Origin: Anaerolineaceae bacterium
GTDB lineage: Bacteria; Chloroflexota; Anaerolineae; Anaerolineales; Anaerolineaceae
Length of the DNA stretch: 64,000 nt
Reading direction: 5' to 3'
Assembly (NCBI GenBank): GCA_003524305.1
Contig: DQHW01000007.1
Location: 25,094-89,093, forward strand
Positions 10,059 to 18,958 of this stretch are shown here, one piece after another. Position numbers and translations under genes: made by a program. Under the pieces are notes generated by a model. The model ran no database searches and had not been told where the DNA came from. It saw nothing but the letters and a program-made list of their open reading frames with translations. Position 1 is the first letter of the stretch. Each line of letters starts with the position of its first letter.

Positions 10059-12713
10059 TTAACGATGCAATTCAACCAGGTCGTGCATGGCATTGGCCAT
10101 TTCCATCATGGATTTCGTTAAATCGGCCATTTCTTCCATTTCGGCGTTAATCTCTTCAACTGAAGCATTAACTTCTTCAGTGGCCGAGGTGTTTTCTTCG
10201 GTAACACTTGCAATATTTTCGACTGCGGATGCCATTTGTGAAGCCTGGGTGGCAATGCTTCCGGCCGATTCTGATATCTCATTTACCCGCTTGTAGACTT
10301 GATCGGCCGCTTGTTGAATATTATTTAGTGCCTGGTTTGTTTTGTCTGCCTGAATAACACCGTTGGCTACTTCTGTATCACTTTGAGCCATGGATTTCAC
10401 AGCTTCACCAATGGATTTTTGAATGGTTACCACCAGGCCGGCGATCTCTTTAGCCGATAACGAAGATTTTTCTGCCAACTTGCGGACTTCATCCGCCACA
10501 ACGGCAAAACCCTTGCCGTGTTCGCCGGCCCTTGCCGCTTCAATAGCGGCATTCAATGCCAGAAGGTTGGTCTGTGAAGCGATATCTTCAATAGTTTCGA
10601 CAATGGAACTGATCATGTCGGAATGTTTACTCATCTCTTTAACTTTTTCAGAGGCATCGCCAACCATTTGTTTGATTTCGTTCATATCATTGACTGTTGA
10701 ACTGCTTAACAGGGCGCCTTCTCGGGCTTCATCGGCTGCCTGGGCTGCAAATGCATTGCCAGTATTGGCATCTTCAGCGATCTTTTGGCTTGCATTGGCC
10801 ATATTATCAATCGAGAGCGCAGCCTGGTTGACCACTTGTGCTTGTTCTGAAGCCCCCTTGGCGACCTGGCTCATGGATTGAGCAATCTGATGCATAGCCT
10901 CTTTGGTACTGCCTACGTTGGTGGTTAATTTATCAGAGACATCTGATATTTTGGCGGCATTTTCGACTACATTTTGAATTAGGGCATCTCGCTGTTTGAA
11001 AAGAACGGCTCCCTTTAATGCGCTTGCAATCTGTGTGGTGAGCTGGCTGTAAAAACCCCCAAGATGAGATACTTCAAAAATTACATATCCTAAATTCTCA
11101 TCTCTGAAAAACAAGGGGGCAACTAGAAGGTTTTGTCTTTTAGTGTCATCAATAATTCTCTCTGGCAATAACTTATCCACCTCAAAGACTATGCCCTCAG
11201 AACCTATATCCATGCGTCCGTTTTCTTTGGAAACCAACATCAATCTACCGGTTTTGGCAGGCCATTCTGTGTCTTCAAATTTGACCAGGTAAATACCGGG
11301 GATGTTCAAATTGGGTTGAACTTCAGAGACCAATACATCCATCAAGCCATCCATATCAAAGGTGGTGATCAACCGGTTAATACATTTGAGCAACAATACA
11401 TATTGCGAGTCAATGTCCAAATTTTCGCGTATTTGTTTTTGATCGATGATCTCGGAAATAAACACCCTGCCCTGGTTGAAGAAATCTTCGTATAAGCCAA
11501 TGCGATTCACATTTCCTTTGGCAGCAATCATGAAATTTCGGCGCATGACCGAAAGAATATCTTGAAGCACGTCAAGGGTAATGCCCAGGTGCAAGAATTC
11601 TCTCTGAATCAAATCTACTTGTTGGATGAAAATATCCACATTCCTGGATTTTAAAGCGTTGTGAAAGGCACTCCACAAAGTGGATTGCCAATCTGCAGCA
11701 AGTTTAATGGATTTCTCGCCAATCAGGTCATTCAGTTCCTGATTAATGGCTTCAAGATGGAATTTGCCTGGCAGGCTAAAAATACTACGCCTGGATTTAT
11801 GAGTTGCAGCATTACGGATGGAGTCCGGCAGACATCCGCATGAGCGGCGAATCACCAGGTCTGAGGCTAGTACTTCGGTTTCATTGGGAATGGGATCGCC
11901 ATTCATTTTTCGGATCAGTTTGTGTGTGCCTTGGCGAACAACATTGTAAAATGAGGCTCGAATGGTTGTCATGGGCGGGATGCTGGATTTTGCACGTGAA
12001 TCATCATCAAAACCCGTAACCGCTACATCGTATGGCACAGCCAGGTTGTGTTCTTCCAGAGCTGCCATGGCTGATGTTGCCATGTTATCATTGGCGCAAA
12101 CTACTGCGTCAAAAGTCAAATGCCGTTTATCGATGGCTTCGGTTACAAAGCGGTAGCCGCATGAGACATCTCCAAAATCTCCATAAAATACGCGATTTTG
12201 TTCAAAAGGGATATCATGATCAGCTAATGATTCTTTGAAGGCATCCAACCTGGATTCTGCTTCGAAATTACCCTGATTGCCGCTGATATAGATAAACTTA
12301 TTTTTATGGTGAACCATGATGAGATGATCGACGACTGATTTAATTCCCTTTTGACTGATGGTCAGGCAGGGATAATTCTTGCGAGGGTAATTTACGATCA
12401 CATTATCTGCGGATTCAAAATGTGAAAGATGGTCCATGACCCAGGGAATGCCAAAATCAAAAGAGATCAATCCATCCAATATGGATGTGTTGATCTGCTT
12501 GTAAATAGTCTTATTTTTGTTAATTGTCTCTTGTGAATACCAAACGTTTGAATTCAAAAAGGTGACCAGGTTGCAGTTTTCCTCCTGGGCTACTTCTGAT
12601 ACTCCTCGCCAAATCGGAACATGAAAATGGTTTTCAAGATCGTTGGAAATCATAAAGCCAATTGTTTTTCGATGGGAGAACAATTTATTTTGTTCTGCAT
12701 TGTGATTCATCAT
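10059..12713 (-). CDS. Soluble chemoreceptor fusing a LacI-like sugar-binding domain to an MCP signalling domain
   Basis: The protein is 884 residues from the ATG at 12713, which has AGGAG five bases upstream; an upstream ATG at 12800 adds an unlikely tail. Domain order is as follows. Residues about 13-305 form a periplasmic-binding-protein fold of the LacI sensor type (KTIGFMISND, VVCANDNMATSAMAALEEH, VAVTGFDDD, ending RRSCGC), without the LacI DNA-binding helix-turn-helix. About 320-440 is helical. About 440-580 is GAF-like (LLVAPLFFRDENLGYVIFEV). About 600-884 is a methyl-accepting chemotaxis signalling domain with the conserved tip NAAIEAARAGEHGKGFAVVA near residues 717-740. There is no signal peptide or membrane segment, so it should act in the cytoplasm with CheA/CheW. 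Its position beside sugar uptake genes suggests it senses an imported sugar. Confidence 0.85.
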   Translation of the reverse strand: MMNHNAEQNKLFSHRKTIGFMISNDLENHFHVPIWRGVSEVAQEENCNLVTFLNSNVWYSQETINKNKTIYKQINTSILDGLISFDFGIPWVMDHLSHFESADNVIVNYPRKNYPCLTISQKGIKSVVDHLIMVHHKNKFIYISGNQGNFEAESRLDAFKESLADHDIPFEQNRVFYGDFGDVSCGYRFVTEAIDKRHLTFDAVVCANDNMATSAMAALEEHNLAVPYDVAVTGFDDDSRAKSSIPPMTTIRASFYNVVRQGTHKLIRKMNGDPIPNETEVLASDLVIRRSCGCLPDSIRNAATHKSRRSIFSLPGKFHLEAINQELNDLIGEKSIKLAADWQSTLWSAFHNALKSRNVDIFIQQVDLIQREFLHLGITLDVLQDILSVMRRNFMIAAKGNVNRIGLYEDFFNQGRVFISEIIDQKQIRENLDIDSQYVLLLKCINRLITTFDMDGLMDVLVSEVQPNLNIPGIYLVKFEDTEWPAKTGRLMLVSKENGRMDIGSEGIVFEVDKLLPERIIDDTKRQNLLVAPLFFRDENLGYVIFEVSHLGGFYSQLTTQIASALKGAVLFKQRDALIQNVVENAAKISDVSDKLTTNVGSTKEAMHQIAQSMSQVAKGASEQAQVVNQAALSIDNMANASQKIAEDANTGNAFAAQAADEAREGALLSSSTVNDMNEIKQMVGDASEKVKEMSKHSDMISSIVETIEDIASQTNLLALNAAIEAARAGEHGKGFAVVADEVRKLAEKSSLSAKEIAGLVVTIQKSIGEAVKSMAQSDTEVANGVIQADKTNQALNNIQQAADQVYKRVNEISESAGSIATQASQMASAVENIASVTEENTSATEEVNASVEEINAEMEEMADLTKSMMEMANAMHDLVELHR

Positions 12714-13057
12714 CTTCACTCCTGTAACGATTAATATGGCAATATGGCAGAATAACTTTTCTAGACTGTCAGCGAGTTCTAGATGTGAGATATAAGGCAC
12801 CGATAAAATAATAATAAAATTTGGGCTACGGAACCTTTAATCCCCGGTAAAGCGGGAATGAGGAGAGAAAATTTCAATACAATTATTTTTAGCAGAAAAC
12901 TTATCAAGAAGCTATTAAATCTTGGTAAAAGTTAACAATAACCATTATTTTGACATTATCAATTCAAGAATATTTATGGAATTATGGAAAGTAAACATCA
13001 GAATTTCCATATTTGAAGTCAAATTGATCATAAAAGATGGAAAAATAAAAATAGTGA

Positions 13058-13112
13058 TTGACTTTTCCAAAAAAAATACATATAATACCAATATTCGTTG
13101 AAAGCGCTCTCA
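13058..13112 (+). promoter_or_regulatory. Promoter and LacI-type operator of the oligosaccharide importer operon
   Basis: TTGACT (13058-13063), a 17-nt spacer and TATAAT (13081-13086) form a near-consensus promoter. TGAAAGCGCTCTCA (13099-13112) sits just past the expected start site and resembles the palindrome upstream of GH130 at 8913-8926. Repression by the same LacI protein is likely. The region from 12714 to 13057 is AT-rich, non-coding by my reading, and presumably carries the chemoreceptor promoter on the other strand. Confidence 0.75.
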
Positions 13113-13690
13113 TGAAAAACACCGATGATGAAATTGTCTTTTTTTGAGTAAATCTCACAGATCGGTGGAAAAAATGTTAGATGAATTACCGGCAGTTACC
13201 AGGTTCCGAACAAGTCTACTCGGGTAAAGAGGAAACTCAAAAGGATTGTATGCCGCTCTTGCTTAAAACTGTTTCGCAGCACTTCACCTTTTATCAGGTG
13301 GATAATACTTATGAAAGTTCCAGGGATGTTACCCATAGGGGAGTAATCGTTGATATTTTGAATTCTTCAACGACATCCAAGGTAAAACCCATAAGTACAT
13401 TTTCCAGAAAAAATGATCATTCACCAAGATTTTCGACTTGGCTTGTAACAAATAAAGAACATAAGTCCATGTTGTATGCAAGGATGGAAGAACTTTAATA
13501 CTTGTAAGACTAAGATGTCAAAGTATGGTCTGAGAGTTAAGTGTTTTTGAATGGGTATGTTACTAATTTAATTCTCTCAACTAGTTCTTACTTATGTATC
13601 CTGATTTTAAAGGAGGTGGTTAACCTAAACAGTCTTGCTTGCGGAAGGTTTGATATTTTCCAACCCGTACTATAAAAGGAGAAAGAAGAA
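13113..13690 (+). other. Long untranslated leader of the importer operon, no gene recognised
   Basis: Transcription from the promoter at 13058-13086 would give a leader of about 600 nt before the binding-protein gene. It contains an open frame (13181-13498) with no recognised homology, no convincing ribosome-binding site and atypical composition. It also has a 17-codon frame from the ATG at 13172 and an AAAGGAGGTGG sequence near 13609 not followed by any sensible frame. I could not identify a known riboswitch class. Confidence 0.4.
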
Positions 13691-15592
13691 ATGAAACGTT
13701 TGATGTTTGTCTTGACAATTATTGTTGTCTTCACGATGGCTTTGAGCGCTTGCGCAAAAGCCACTGAAGCCCCTGCAGCCACTGAAGCCCCTGCAGCCAC
13801 CGAAGCCCCCGTTGCCACCGAAGCTCCTGCAGCTTCTGGCGAAGCAGCTGCTGAAGTTGTTGCTGGCGATACCGTCCTCCCCCGCGAAGAGACCTTGTAC
13901 TTCAATGGTCAGCAGTGGAGTGCCGTTGTTTGCTGGAACCCCTACAGCTCCAACTGTAACAACGCCATGGCTCTTGCCCAGCAAGATAATGCGCGCACAA
14001 TCATGTTCGAAACCCCGTACATGTACAACATGATGGATGGCAAGGTTTATCCTCTGTTGGCTGACGGCCCCTTTGCCTGGGACGAAGGCATGACCAAGAT
14101 CACCTTCAAACTCAATGCAGCCGCCAAATGGTCTGATGGCACCGCCGTGACCGCTGATGATGTTGCTTACACCTGGGCTTCCCACGTGAAATACAACACC
14201 CAGTTCGGCGCCGCCAACAAAGACTATATTGCTGACATCGTCGCTGTTGATCCCGCGACCGTTGAAGTTCAGGCTGTCTTGGGCGATGATGGCAAATCCA
14301 TCAATCCCCTGCTTGTTCAAGCTTATTTGAGCAGCAATTACGTCATTCAAAAAGCATGGACTGAAGCTTTGGAAGCACGCACCGCTGGTGATGCAGCAGC
14401 CTTCATGGCTGACGTTGCTGAAGATGTTGTTTACTCTGGTCCTTACGGAAAATTCTTCTCTGATGACACCAAAGTTGTCTACATCCGCAACGATGCTTAC
14501 TGGGGTCAAGATGCCTCCATGTGGGGTAAACTTCCTGCTCCCAAGTACCTGGGTCACATCATCTATAAAGACAACGCCGCCGGCACCACTGCTTTAGCCG
14601 CTGGCGAAGTTGACGTATCACAACAGTTCAACTCCAATGTTCAGGACCTCTGGTTAACCGAAGGTCTGCCCATCTCCACATACCTCCCCGAAGCCCCCTA
14701 CGGCATCGGAGCCTCCCTCCCGACCGCTTTCTTCAACACCGATTCCTTGGGTCTGGATAACGTTGCTGTCCGCAAAGCAATTGCCATGGCTGTCGATTAT
14801 GACACCATCATTGCCAATGCTATGACCAACCAATCCGCTACCTTCACCCAGGTTCCACGGTCCTTGATGAATCCGACCCCCGGCGAACAGGCTGCCTATG
14901 ATAGCGCTGCTGTTGCTGACCTGCAATGGGCTGGCAATGACATCGACGGCGCTATTGCCCTCCTTGACGAAGCTGGTGTTGTCGATAGTGATGGTGATGG
15001 CTTCCGCGATATCGATGGAACGAAATTGTCTTATGTCGCTACCTGCCCCAACGGCTGGTCTGACTGGCAAGCTTCGATCGAAGTTGTTGCCGCTGCTGGC
15101 GCCAAAATTGGCATCGAAATCACAACCCAATATCCTGAATGGGGTGTTTACCAGACTGTTGTCACCAACTCCCCACTTCCTGCCGAAGGTTATGACATCT
15201 TCATGATGTGGTCTGACGGCGCTGGCCCCACCCAACCTTGGGGACGTATTCGCCATCTGCTCTCTGGTGAATTCGCTGGAACCACCAACAACTGGAATGG
15301 TAACTGGAGTGGATTCAACAACGAAGATGCAAACGCTTTGATCAATGCCATCCCCACCATGACTGATGCAGCTGAAATTAAAGCCGCCTACACAGAATTG
15401 GTAAAGATCTACTTGACCGAAGTTCCTTCCTTCACCCTGATGTATCGCCCGCAAGCTTTCCACACTGTCAATGAGAGTGTTTGGACAAACTTCCCGCACG
15501 AAGGTGACGGAACCGATCCTGCAGTTCCCCCGCTTGATCTGACCGACGGTTATTCCGTAGCTGGTCTCTACAACCTCACTCTGGTTAAGTAA
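13691..15592 (+). CDS. Oligosaccharide-binding lipoprotein of an Opp/Dpp-type ABC importer (SBP family 5)
   Basis: This 633-residue extracellular solute-binding protein has a lipoprotein signal peptide (MKRLMFVLTIIVVFTMALSAC; the lipobox Cys is residue 21). A repeated ATEAP linker follows (about 25-48), a style common in Chloroflexota. The mature part matches family 5 binding proteins (WSDGTAVTADDVAYTW, VRKAIAMAVDYDTI). In Thermotoga, family 5 systems next to mannanase or glucanase genes carry beta-linked oligosaccharides rather than peptides. The adjacent mannosidase and beta-glucosidase genes suggest the same here. GGAG precedes the ATG. It is the first gene of a five-gene importer operon. 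Confidence 0.85.
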   Translation: MKRLMFVLTIIVVFTMALSACAKATEAPAATEAPAATEAPVATEAPAASGEAAAEVVAGDTVLPREETLYFNGQQWSAVVCWNPYSSNCNNAMALAQQDNARTIMFETPYMYNMMDGKVYPLLADGPFAWDEGMTKITFKLNAAAKWSDGTAVTADDVAYTWASHVKYNTQFGAANKDYIADIVAVDPATVEVQAVLGDDGKSINPLLVQAYLSSNYVIQKAWTEALEARTAGDAAAFMADVAEDVVYSGPYGKFFSDDTKVVYIRNDAYWGQDASMWGKLPAPKYLGHIIYKDNAAGTTALAAGEVDVSQQFNSNVQDLWLTEGLPISTYLPEAPYGIGASLPTAFFNTDSLGLDNVAVRKAIAMAVDYDTIIANAMTNQSATFTQVPRSLMNPTPGEQAAYDSAAVADLQWAGNDIDGAIALLDEAGVVDSDGDGFRDIDGTKLSYVATCPNGWSDWQASIEVVAAAGAKIGIEITTQYPEWGVYQTVVTNSPLPAEGYDIFMMWSDGAGPTQPWGRIRHLLSGEFAGTTNNWNGNWSGFNNEDANALINAIPTMTDAAEIKAAYTELVKIYLTEVPSFTLMYRPQAFHTVNESVWTNFPHEGDGTDPAVPPLDLTDGYSVAGLYNLTLVK

Positions 15593-15610
15593 TCAGTAAT
15601 GAAGTAAAAT

Positions 15611-15644
15611 ACAGCCATGTTCCGTTATTGCGGAACATGGCTGT
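15611..15644 (+). terminator. Intercistronic stem-loop after the binding-protein gene
   Basis: Perfect 14-bp arms ACAGCCATGTTCCG and CGGAACATGGCTGT with a 6-nt loop lie between the binding-protein and first permease genes, without a T-run. It probably stabilises the upstream mRNA or partly blocks read-through, giving more binding protein than permease. Confidence 0.7.
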
Positions 15645-15668
15645 TAACTAATATAAGGAGGTATTGCC

Positions 15669-16673
15669 TTGAAAGGATACCGCAGGTATTTCTTAAACAA
15701 GCTGCTTTGGTTATTGGTTACTGCTATTTTCGCCTTTCTTCTGAATTTTACGCTTCCCAGACTTATGCCGGGTGACCCTGTGGCAGCCATTGTAGCCCGA
15801 CTCGCTCAAGGTATGTCGAACTCAACTGGGATGAAAGCGGTGTACGAGCAATATGCAACACAATTTGGCACCAACAAACCCATGATCACCCAATTTTTCA
15901 TGTACGTGAGCAACGTTTTTCAAGGCAATTTTGGTTCTTCATTCAGTCAATTTCCCCGACCTGTTTTGGATATTCTCAAATCTTCCATTTGGTGGACTGT
16001 ATGTCTTCAATTTCCGGCAATCATTGTAGGCTGGATCATTGGAAACGTTTTGGGGGTGCTGGCGGCATACATTAGAAAAGGTTTTGATAAAGTCATTATG
16101 CCGGTCAGCCTTTTCATTAGTAATTTACCCGCTTTTGGTATGGCGGTTATTTTGTTGGTCATCTTTGCTGTGGATTTAAAATGGTTTCCAACTTCTGGAG
16201 GTTACGGTTTTGACTTAATTCCAGAGTTTAGCTGGCGATTTATCTGGTCAGTCATCGTTCACTATCAATTGCCATTCTGGTCAATCGTGTTGATTGCGAT
16301 TGGCGGTCAGGCAATTGGTATGCGTTCAATGTCGATTTATGAATTAAACGCAGATTATGTTAAATATGCCCGTTTCCTTGGTATCAAAGATCGCAAAATC
16401 GTCGGTTATGTGTTTCGAAATGCCATGCTGCCCCAAATCACAGGTTTAGCCTTGGCGATTGGAACCATGGTTGGTGGTGCTTTGGTGGCAGAAATTATCT
16501 TTAGCTATCCAGGCTTGGGCACCACTCTACTATCTGCCATTCAAGGGCAGGATTACCCTCTGATTTCAGCAGTTACCTTGATCATTACGGTCATGGTGCT
16601 GATTGCGAACTTTGCAATCGAAATCATTTATGGTTTGATCGACCCGCGCATTAAAGCTGCGCAGACAGATTAG
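15669..16673 (+). CDS. Opp/Dpp-type ABC importer permease (DppB-like)
   Basis: This 334-residue inner-membrane permease has about six membrane segments. The N-terminal helix is FLNKLLWLLVTAIFAFLLNF, then comes the DppB-type motif LPRLMPGDPVAAIVARL. The EAA loop that contacts the ATPase is near ELNADYVKYARFLGIKDRKI. It starts at TTG (15669), with AGGAGG 6 nt upstream; no better start was found. It forms the channel with the next gene product and imports the oligosaccharide bound by the lipoprotein upstream. Confidence 0.85.
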   Translation: MKGYRRYFLNKLLWLLVTAIFAFLLNFTLPRLMPGDPVAAIVARLAQGMSNSTGMKAVYEQYATQFGTNKPMITQFFMYVSNVFQGNFGSSFSQFPRPVLDILKSSIWWTVCLQFPAIIVGWIIGNVLGVLAAYIRKGFDKVIMPVSLFISNLPAFGMAVILLVIFAVDLKWFPTSGGYGFDLIPEFSWRFIWSVIVHYQLPFWSIVLIAIGGQAIGMRSMSIYELNADYVKYARFLGIKDRKIVGYVFRNAMLPQITGLALAIGTMVGGALVAEIIFSYPGLGTTLLSAIQGQDYPLISAVTLIITVMVLIANFAIEIIYGLIDPRIKAAQTD

Positions 16674-16687
16674 GCAGAGATGATGAT

Positions 16688-17941
16688 ATGAAACATACTC
16701 TTCAGCAAGTCTTTCACTCAAGCAAGTTTGTTACAGGGTTTTGTATATTTGCAGCGATTCTGCTGATCGTGGTTTTTTATCCAATTTTTGTACCAAATCC
16801 CCCTTTAGAGATTATTGCCCAGGGGTCCTTCTTCCCACCTGGAACTTATGTCAGTACGTATGATACTGTTTTTTCATCCAAAGCATACACACTGAATCTG
16901 CCGGATGCGGCGGCAAAAAGAATTGCAGCAAAACTGGGTGACAAAGAACGCCAGGATATAAAGGATTATCTTTTGTTGGTTGGAGTTTCAGAAGATCAGA
17001 TAGATACCACCAATACCGTTCTTCTTCTGGATCAATGGGCGCAGAATTATGATTCCACGAAGAATATCCCGGGAATGATTTTCTCAAAAGCTCGTTATTA
17101 TCAGCGATTGGACAAATCTCTCGCCGGGCTTCTTTCAGAAGAAGGGTTGATTCTTGCTGCGAATAATGTTGATACTGGCGCACTCGAACAAGTCGGCTCG
17201 ATCCAACTGTCTGATTATGTAAACATCAAAGAAGTTGCCAGTGTTAGAACCTTGCCGTTGGGCACGGATAACTTTGGTCGGGATGTGCTAACAGAATTAG
17301 TTCAAGCTACCAGTGTTTCATTGCTGATCGGCCTAATTGCCGGTTTGATCGCAACTTTCATCGGTTTGGTGTTGGGGTTGCTCTCAGGTTATGTTGGCGG
17401 CACATTGGATGATGTGATCATGTTCATTACCAACCTCTTTACCGTCATCCCCAGCTTCGTGCTGTTGATCTTGATCTCTTACAGCGTTGGGCAGGAACAC
17501 CGCGGTGCTGTCATGGTGGCAACCGTTATTGGTTTCACATCATGGGTATGGACGACCAGGGCTGTCAGATCTCAAGTGATTTCACTGCGCAATCGTGATC
17601 ACGTGAATCTCTCAAAACTGTCGGGACATTCAATCGTCTACATTATCTCGCATGACATTTTGCCCTATATCGCTTCATATGTTGTAATGGCGCTGATTTT
17701 GCAGATTTCATCGGCCATTCTGGCAGAGGCATCGCTTTCCATCCTTGGCCTGGGTCCAAAAACCAGTGTCGTACCTACTTTGGGATTGATGATGAACTGG
17801 GCAATGATCTACCAGGCACAGATTTTGGGTAAGTGGTGGGCATACTTCCCCGTTTTACTCGTCATCGCGCTGATCACTTTCTCGATGAATTTAATGAATA
17901 CAGGTTTGGATCAAGTGTTCAATCCTGCATTAAGGGACTAG
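16688..17941 (+). CDS. Opp/Dpp-type ABC importer permease (DppC-like) with long extracytoplasmic insert
   Basis: At 417 residues this is longer than the usual 280-300 for DppC. After the first membrane segment (FVTGFCIFAAILLIVVFYPIF) there is an extracytoplasmic stretch of about 150 residues. The conserved PLGTDNFGRDVLTELVQATS and the permease core follow, including the EAA region around VRSQVISLRNRDHVNLSKLS. Such inserts occur in permeases of oligosaccharide-transporting family 5 systems. The stop is followed directly by the next gene. Confidence 0.83.
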   Translation: MKHTLQQVFHSSKFVTGFCIFAAILLIVVFYPIFVPNPPLEIIAQGSFFPPGTYVSTYDTVFSSKAYTLNLPDAAAKRIAAKLGDKERQDIKDYLLLVGVSEDQIDTTNTVLLLDQWAQNYDSTKNIPGMIFSKARYYQRLDKSLAGLLSEEGLILAANNVDTGALEQVGSIQLSDYVNIKEVASVRTLPLGTDNFGRDVLTELVQATSVSLLIGLIAGLIATFIGLVLGLLSGYVGGTLDDVIMFITNLFTVIPSFVLLILISYSVGQEHRGAVMVATVIGFTSWVWTTRAVRSQVISLRNRDHVNLSKLSGHSIVYIISHDILPYIASYVVMALILQISSAILAEASLSILGLGPKTSVVPTLGLMMNWAMIYQAQILGKWWAYFPVLLVIALITFSMNLMNTGLDQVFNPALRD

Positions 17942-18958
17942 GTGAGTGATATGGGAAAAGTAATTCTGGAAGTAAAGGAACTAACAACAAAATACATCAC
18001 CAGGTTCAATGAGGATGTATATGCTGTAGATCATGTCTCTCTTAAAGTTGAAGAAGGGAAATCCCTGGGTATTGCAGGTGAATCTGGTTGTGGAAAATCC
18101 ACCCTGGCGCTGAGTTTGATGGGATATTATTTCTCTCCACTTCACTATACGAGCGGCGAGATCATCATTGATGGACAGAATATTACTGGCATGGCTCCAG
18201 ATACCGTCCGTAAATCGATCCTGGGAAATGAAATTGCGTATATTCCACAGGCAGCAATGAATGCTCTCAACCCCACCCAAAAGATCATTAACTTTATTGA
18301 GGATGTGGTTCAAGCGCACGATCCAAAAGTATCCAAAAAAGAGATCTACGAACTTGCCAGAGAACGGTTTGAAGTTTTGGGTCTTCCAAAAGAAGTACTG
18401 CAAAGATACCCGGTTGAACTTTCTGGCGGTATGAAGCAGCGAACTGTAATTGCAACCTCGGTGATTTTGGAACCAAAAATTTTGATCGCTGATGAACCTT
18501 CGTCTGCACTGGATGTAACTTCACAGAAAATGGTTATCAAGATGCTGCGTTATATGATGGAAAAGGGTTACGTTAAAGCGATGATCTTCATCACCCATGA
18601 ACTTCCTCTGCTTTATAACGTCACTGATGACATCATGGTGATGTATGCAGGTCAGATCGTTGAAAAAGGATCATCAAAACAAACTGTGTTTGATCCAATT
18701 CACCCATATGCAAAAGGTTTGATGGGCTCAATTATTGTTCCTGAAAGCGGATTGAAAGATACCAAACTGACCGCCATCCCGGGGACGCCTCCGAACTTGA
18801 AGAAACCACCTGAAGGCTGCCGTTTTGCAGAACGCTGCAAGTATGTAACGCCAGAATGCAAGCGATTCCCGGTGGATATGATGTATGTGGAAGGTGATCG
18901 CTCTTACCGCTGTATCTTCACAGAAGAGCAACTGAGAAAGGCATATCAAAATGACTGA
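17942..18958 (+). CDS. Oligosaccharide ABC importer ATPase (DppD-like)
   Basis: This 338-residue ATP-binding protein has Walker A GESGCGKS (about 47-54), signature LSGGMKQR, Walker B ILIADEPSSALD and H-loop FITHE. A C-terminal oligopeptide-transporter extension holds a four-cysteine cluster (CRFAERC, C, C in YRCIF) that in relatives binds an iron-sulfur cluster. The frame opens at GTG (17942), immediately after the preceding stop; an ATG at 17951 is an alternative start. It pairs with the next ATPase to power the importer. Confidence 0.87.
   Translation: MSDMGKVILEVKELTTKYITRFNEDVYAVDHVSLKVEEGKSLGIAGESGCGKSTLALSLMGYYFSPLHYTSGEIIIDGQNITGMAPDTVRKSILGNEIAYIPQAAMNALNPTQKIINFIEDVVQAHDPKVSKKEIYELARERFEVLGLPKEVLQRYPVELSGGMKQRTVIATSVILEPKILIADEPSSALDVTSQKMVIKMLRYMMEKGYVKAMIFITHELPLLYNVTDDIMVMYAGQIVEKGSSKQTVFDPIHPYAKGLMGSIIVPESGLKDTKLTAIPGTPPNLKKPPEGCRFAERCKYVTPECKRFPVDMMYVEGDRSYRCIFTEEQLRKAYQND

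Noticed and set aside
13181..13498. Plus-strand frame of 105 residues in the importer leader
   Set aside because: No homology recognised, no ribosome-binding site and unusual composition; kept only as a note in the leader entry.
13670..14557. Long minus-strand open frame opposite the family 5 binding-protein gene
   Set aside because: It is a shadow of a GC-biased, strongly coding plus-strand gene; its sequence has glycine-rich runs antisense to the ATEAP linker and no recognisable domain.
14654..15499. Second long minus-strand frame opposite the same gene
   Set aside because: Same reason: antisense of a clear lipoprotein gene, with no ribosome-binding site or motif.
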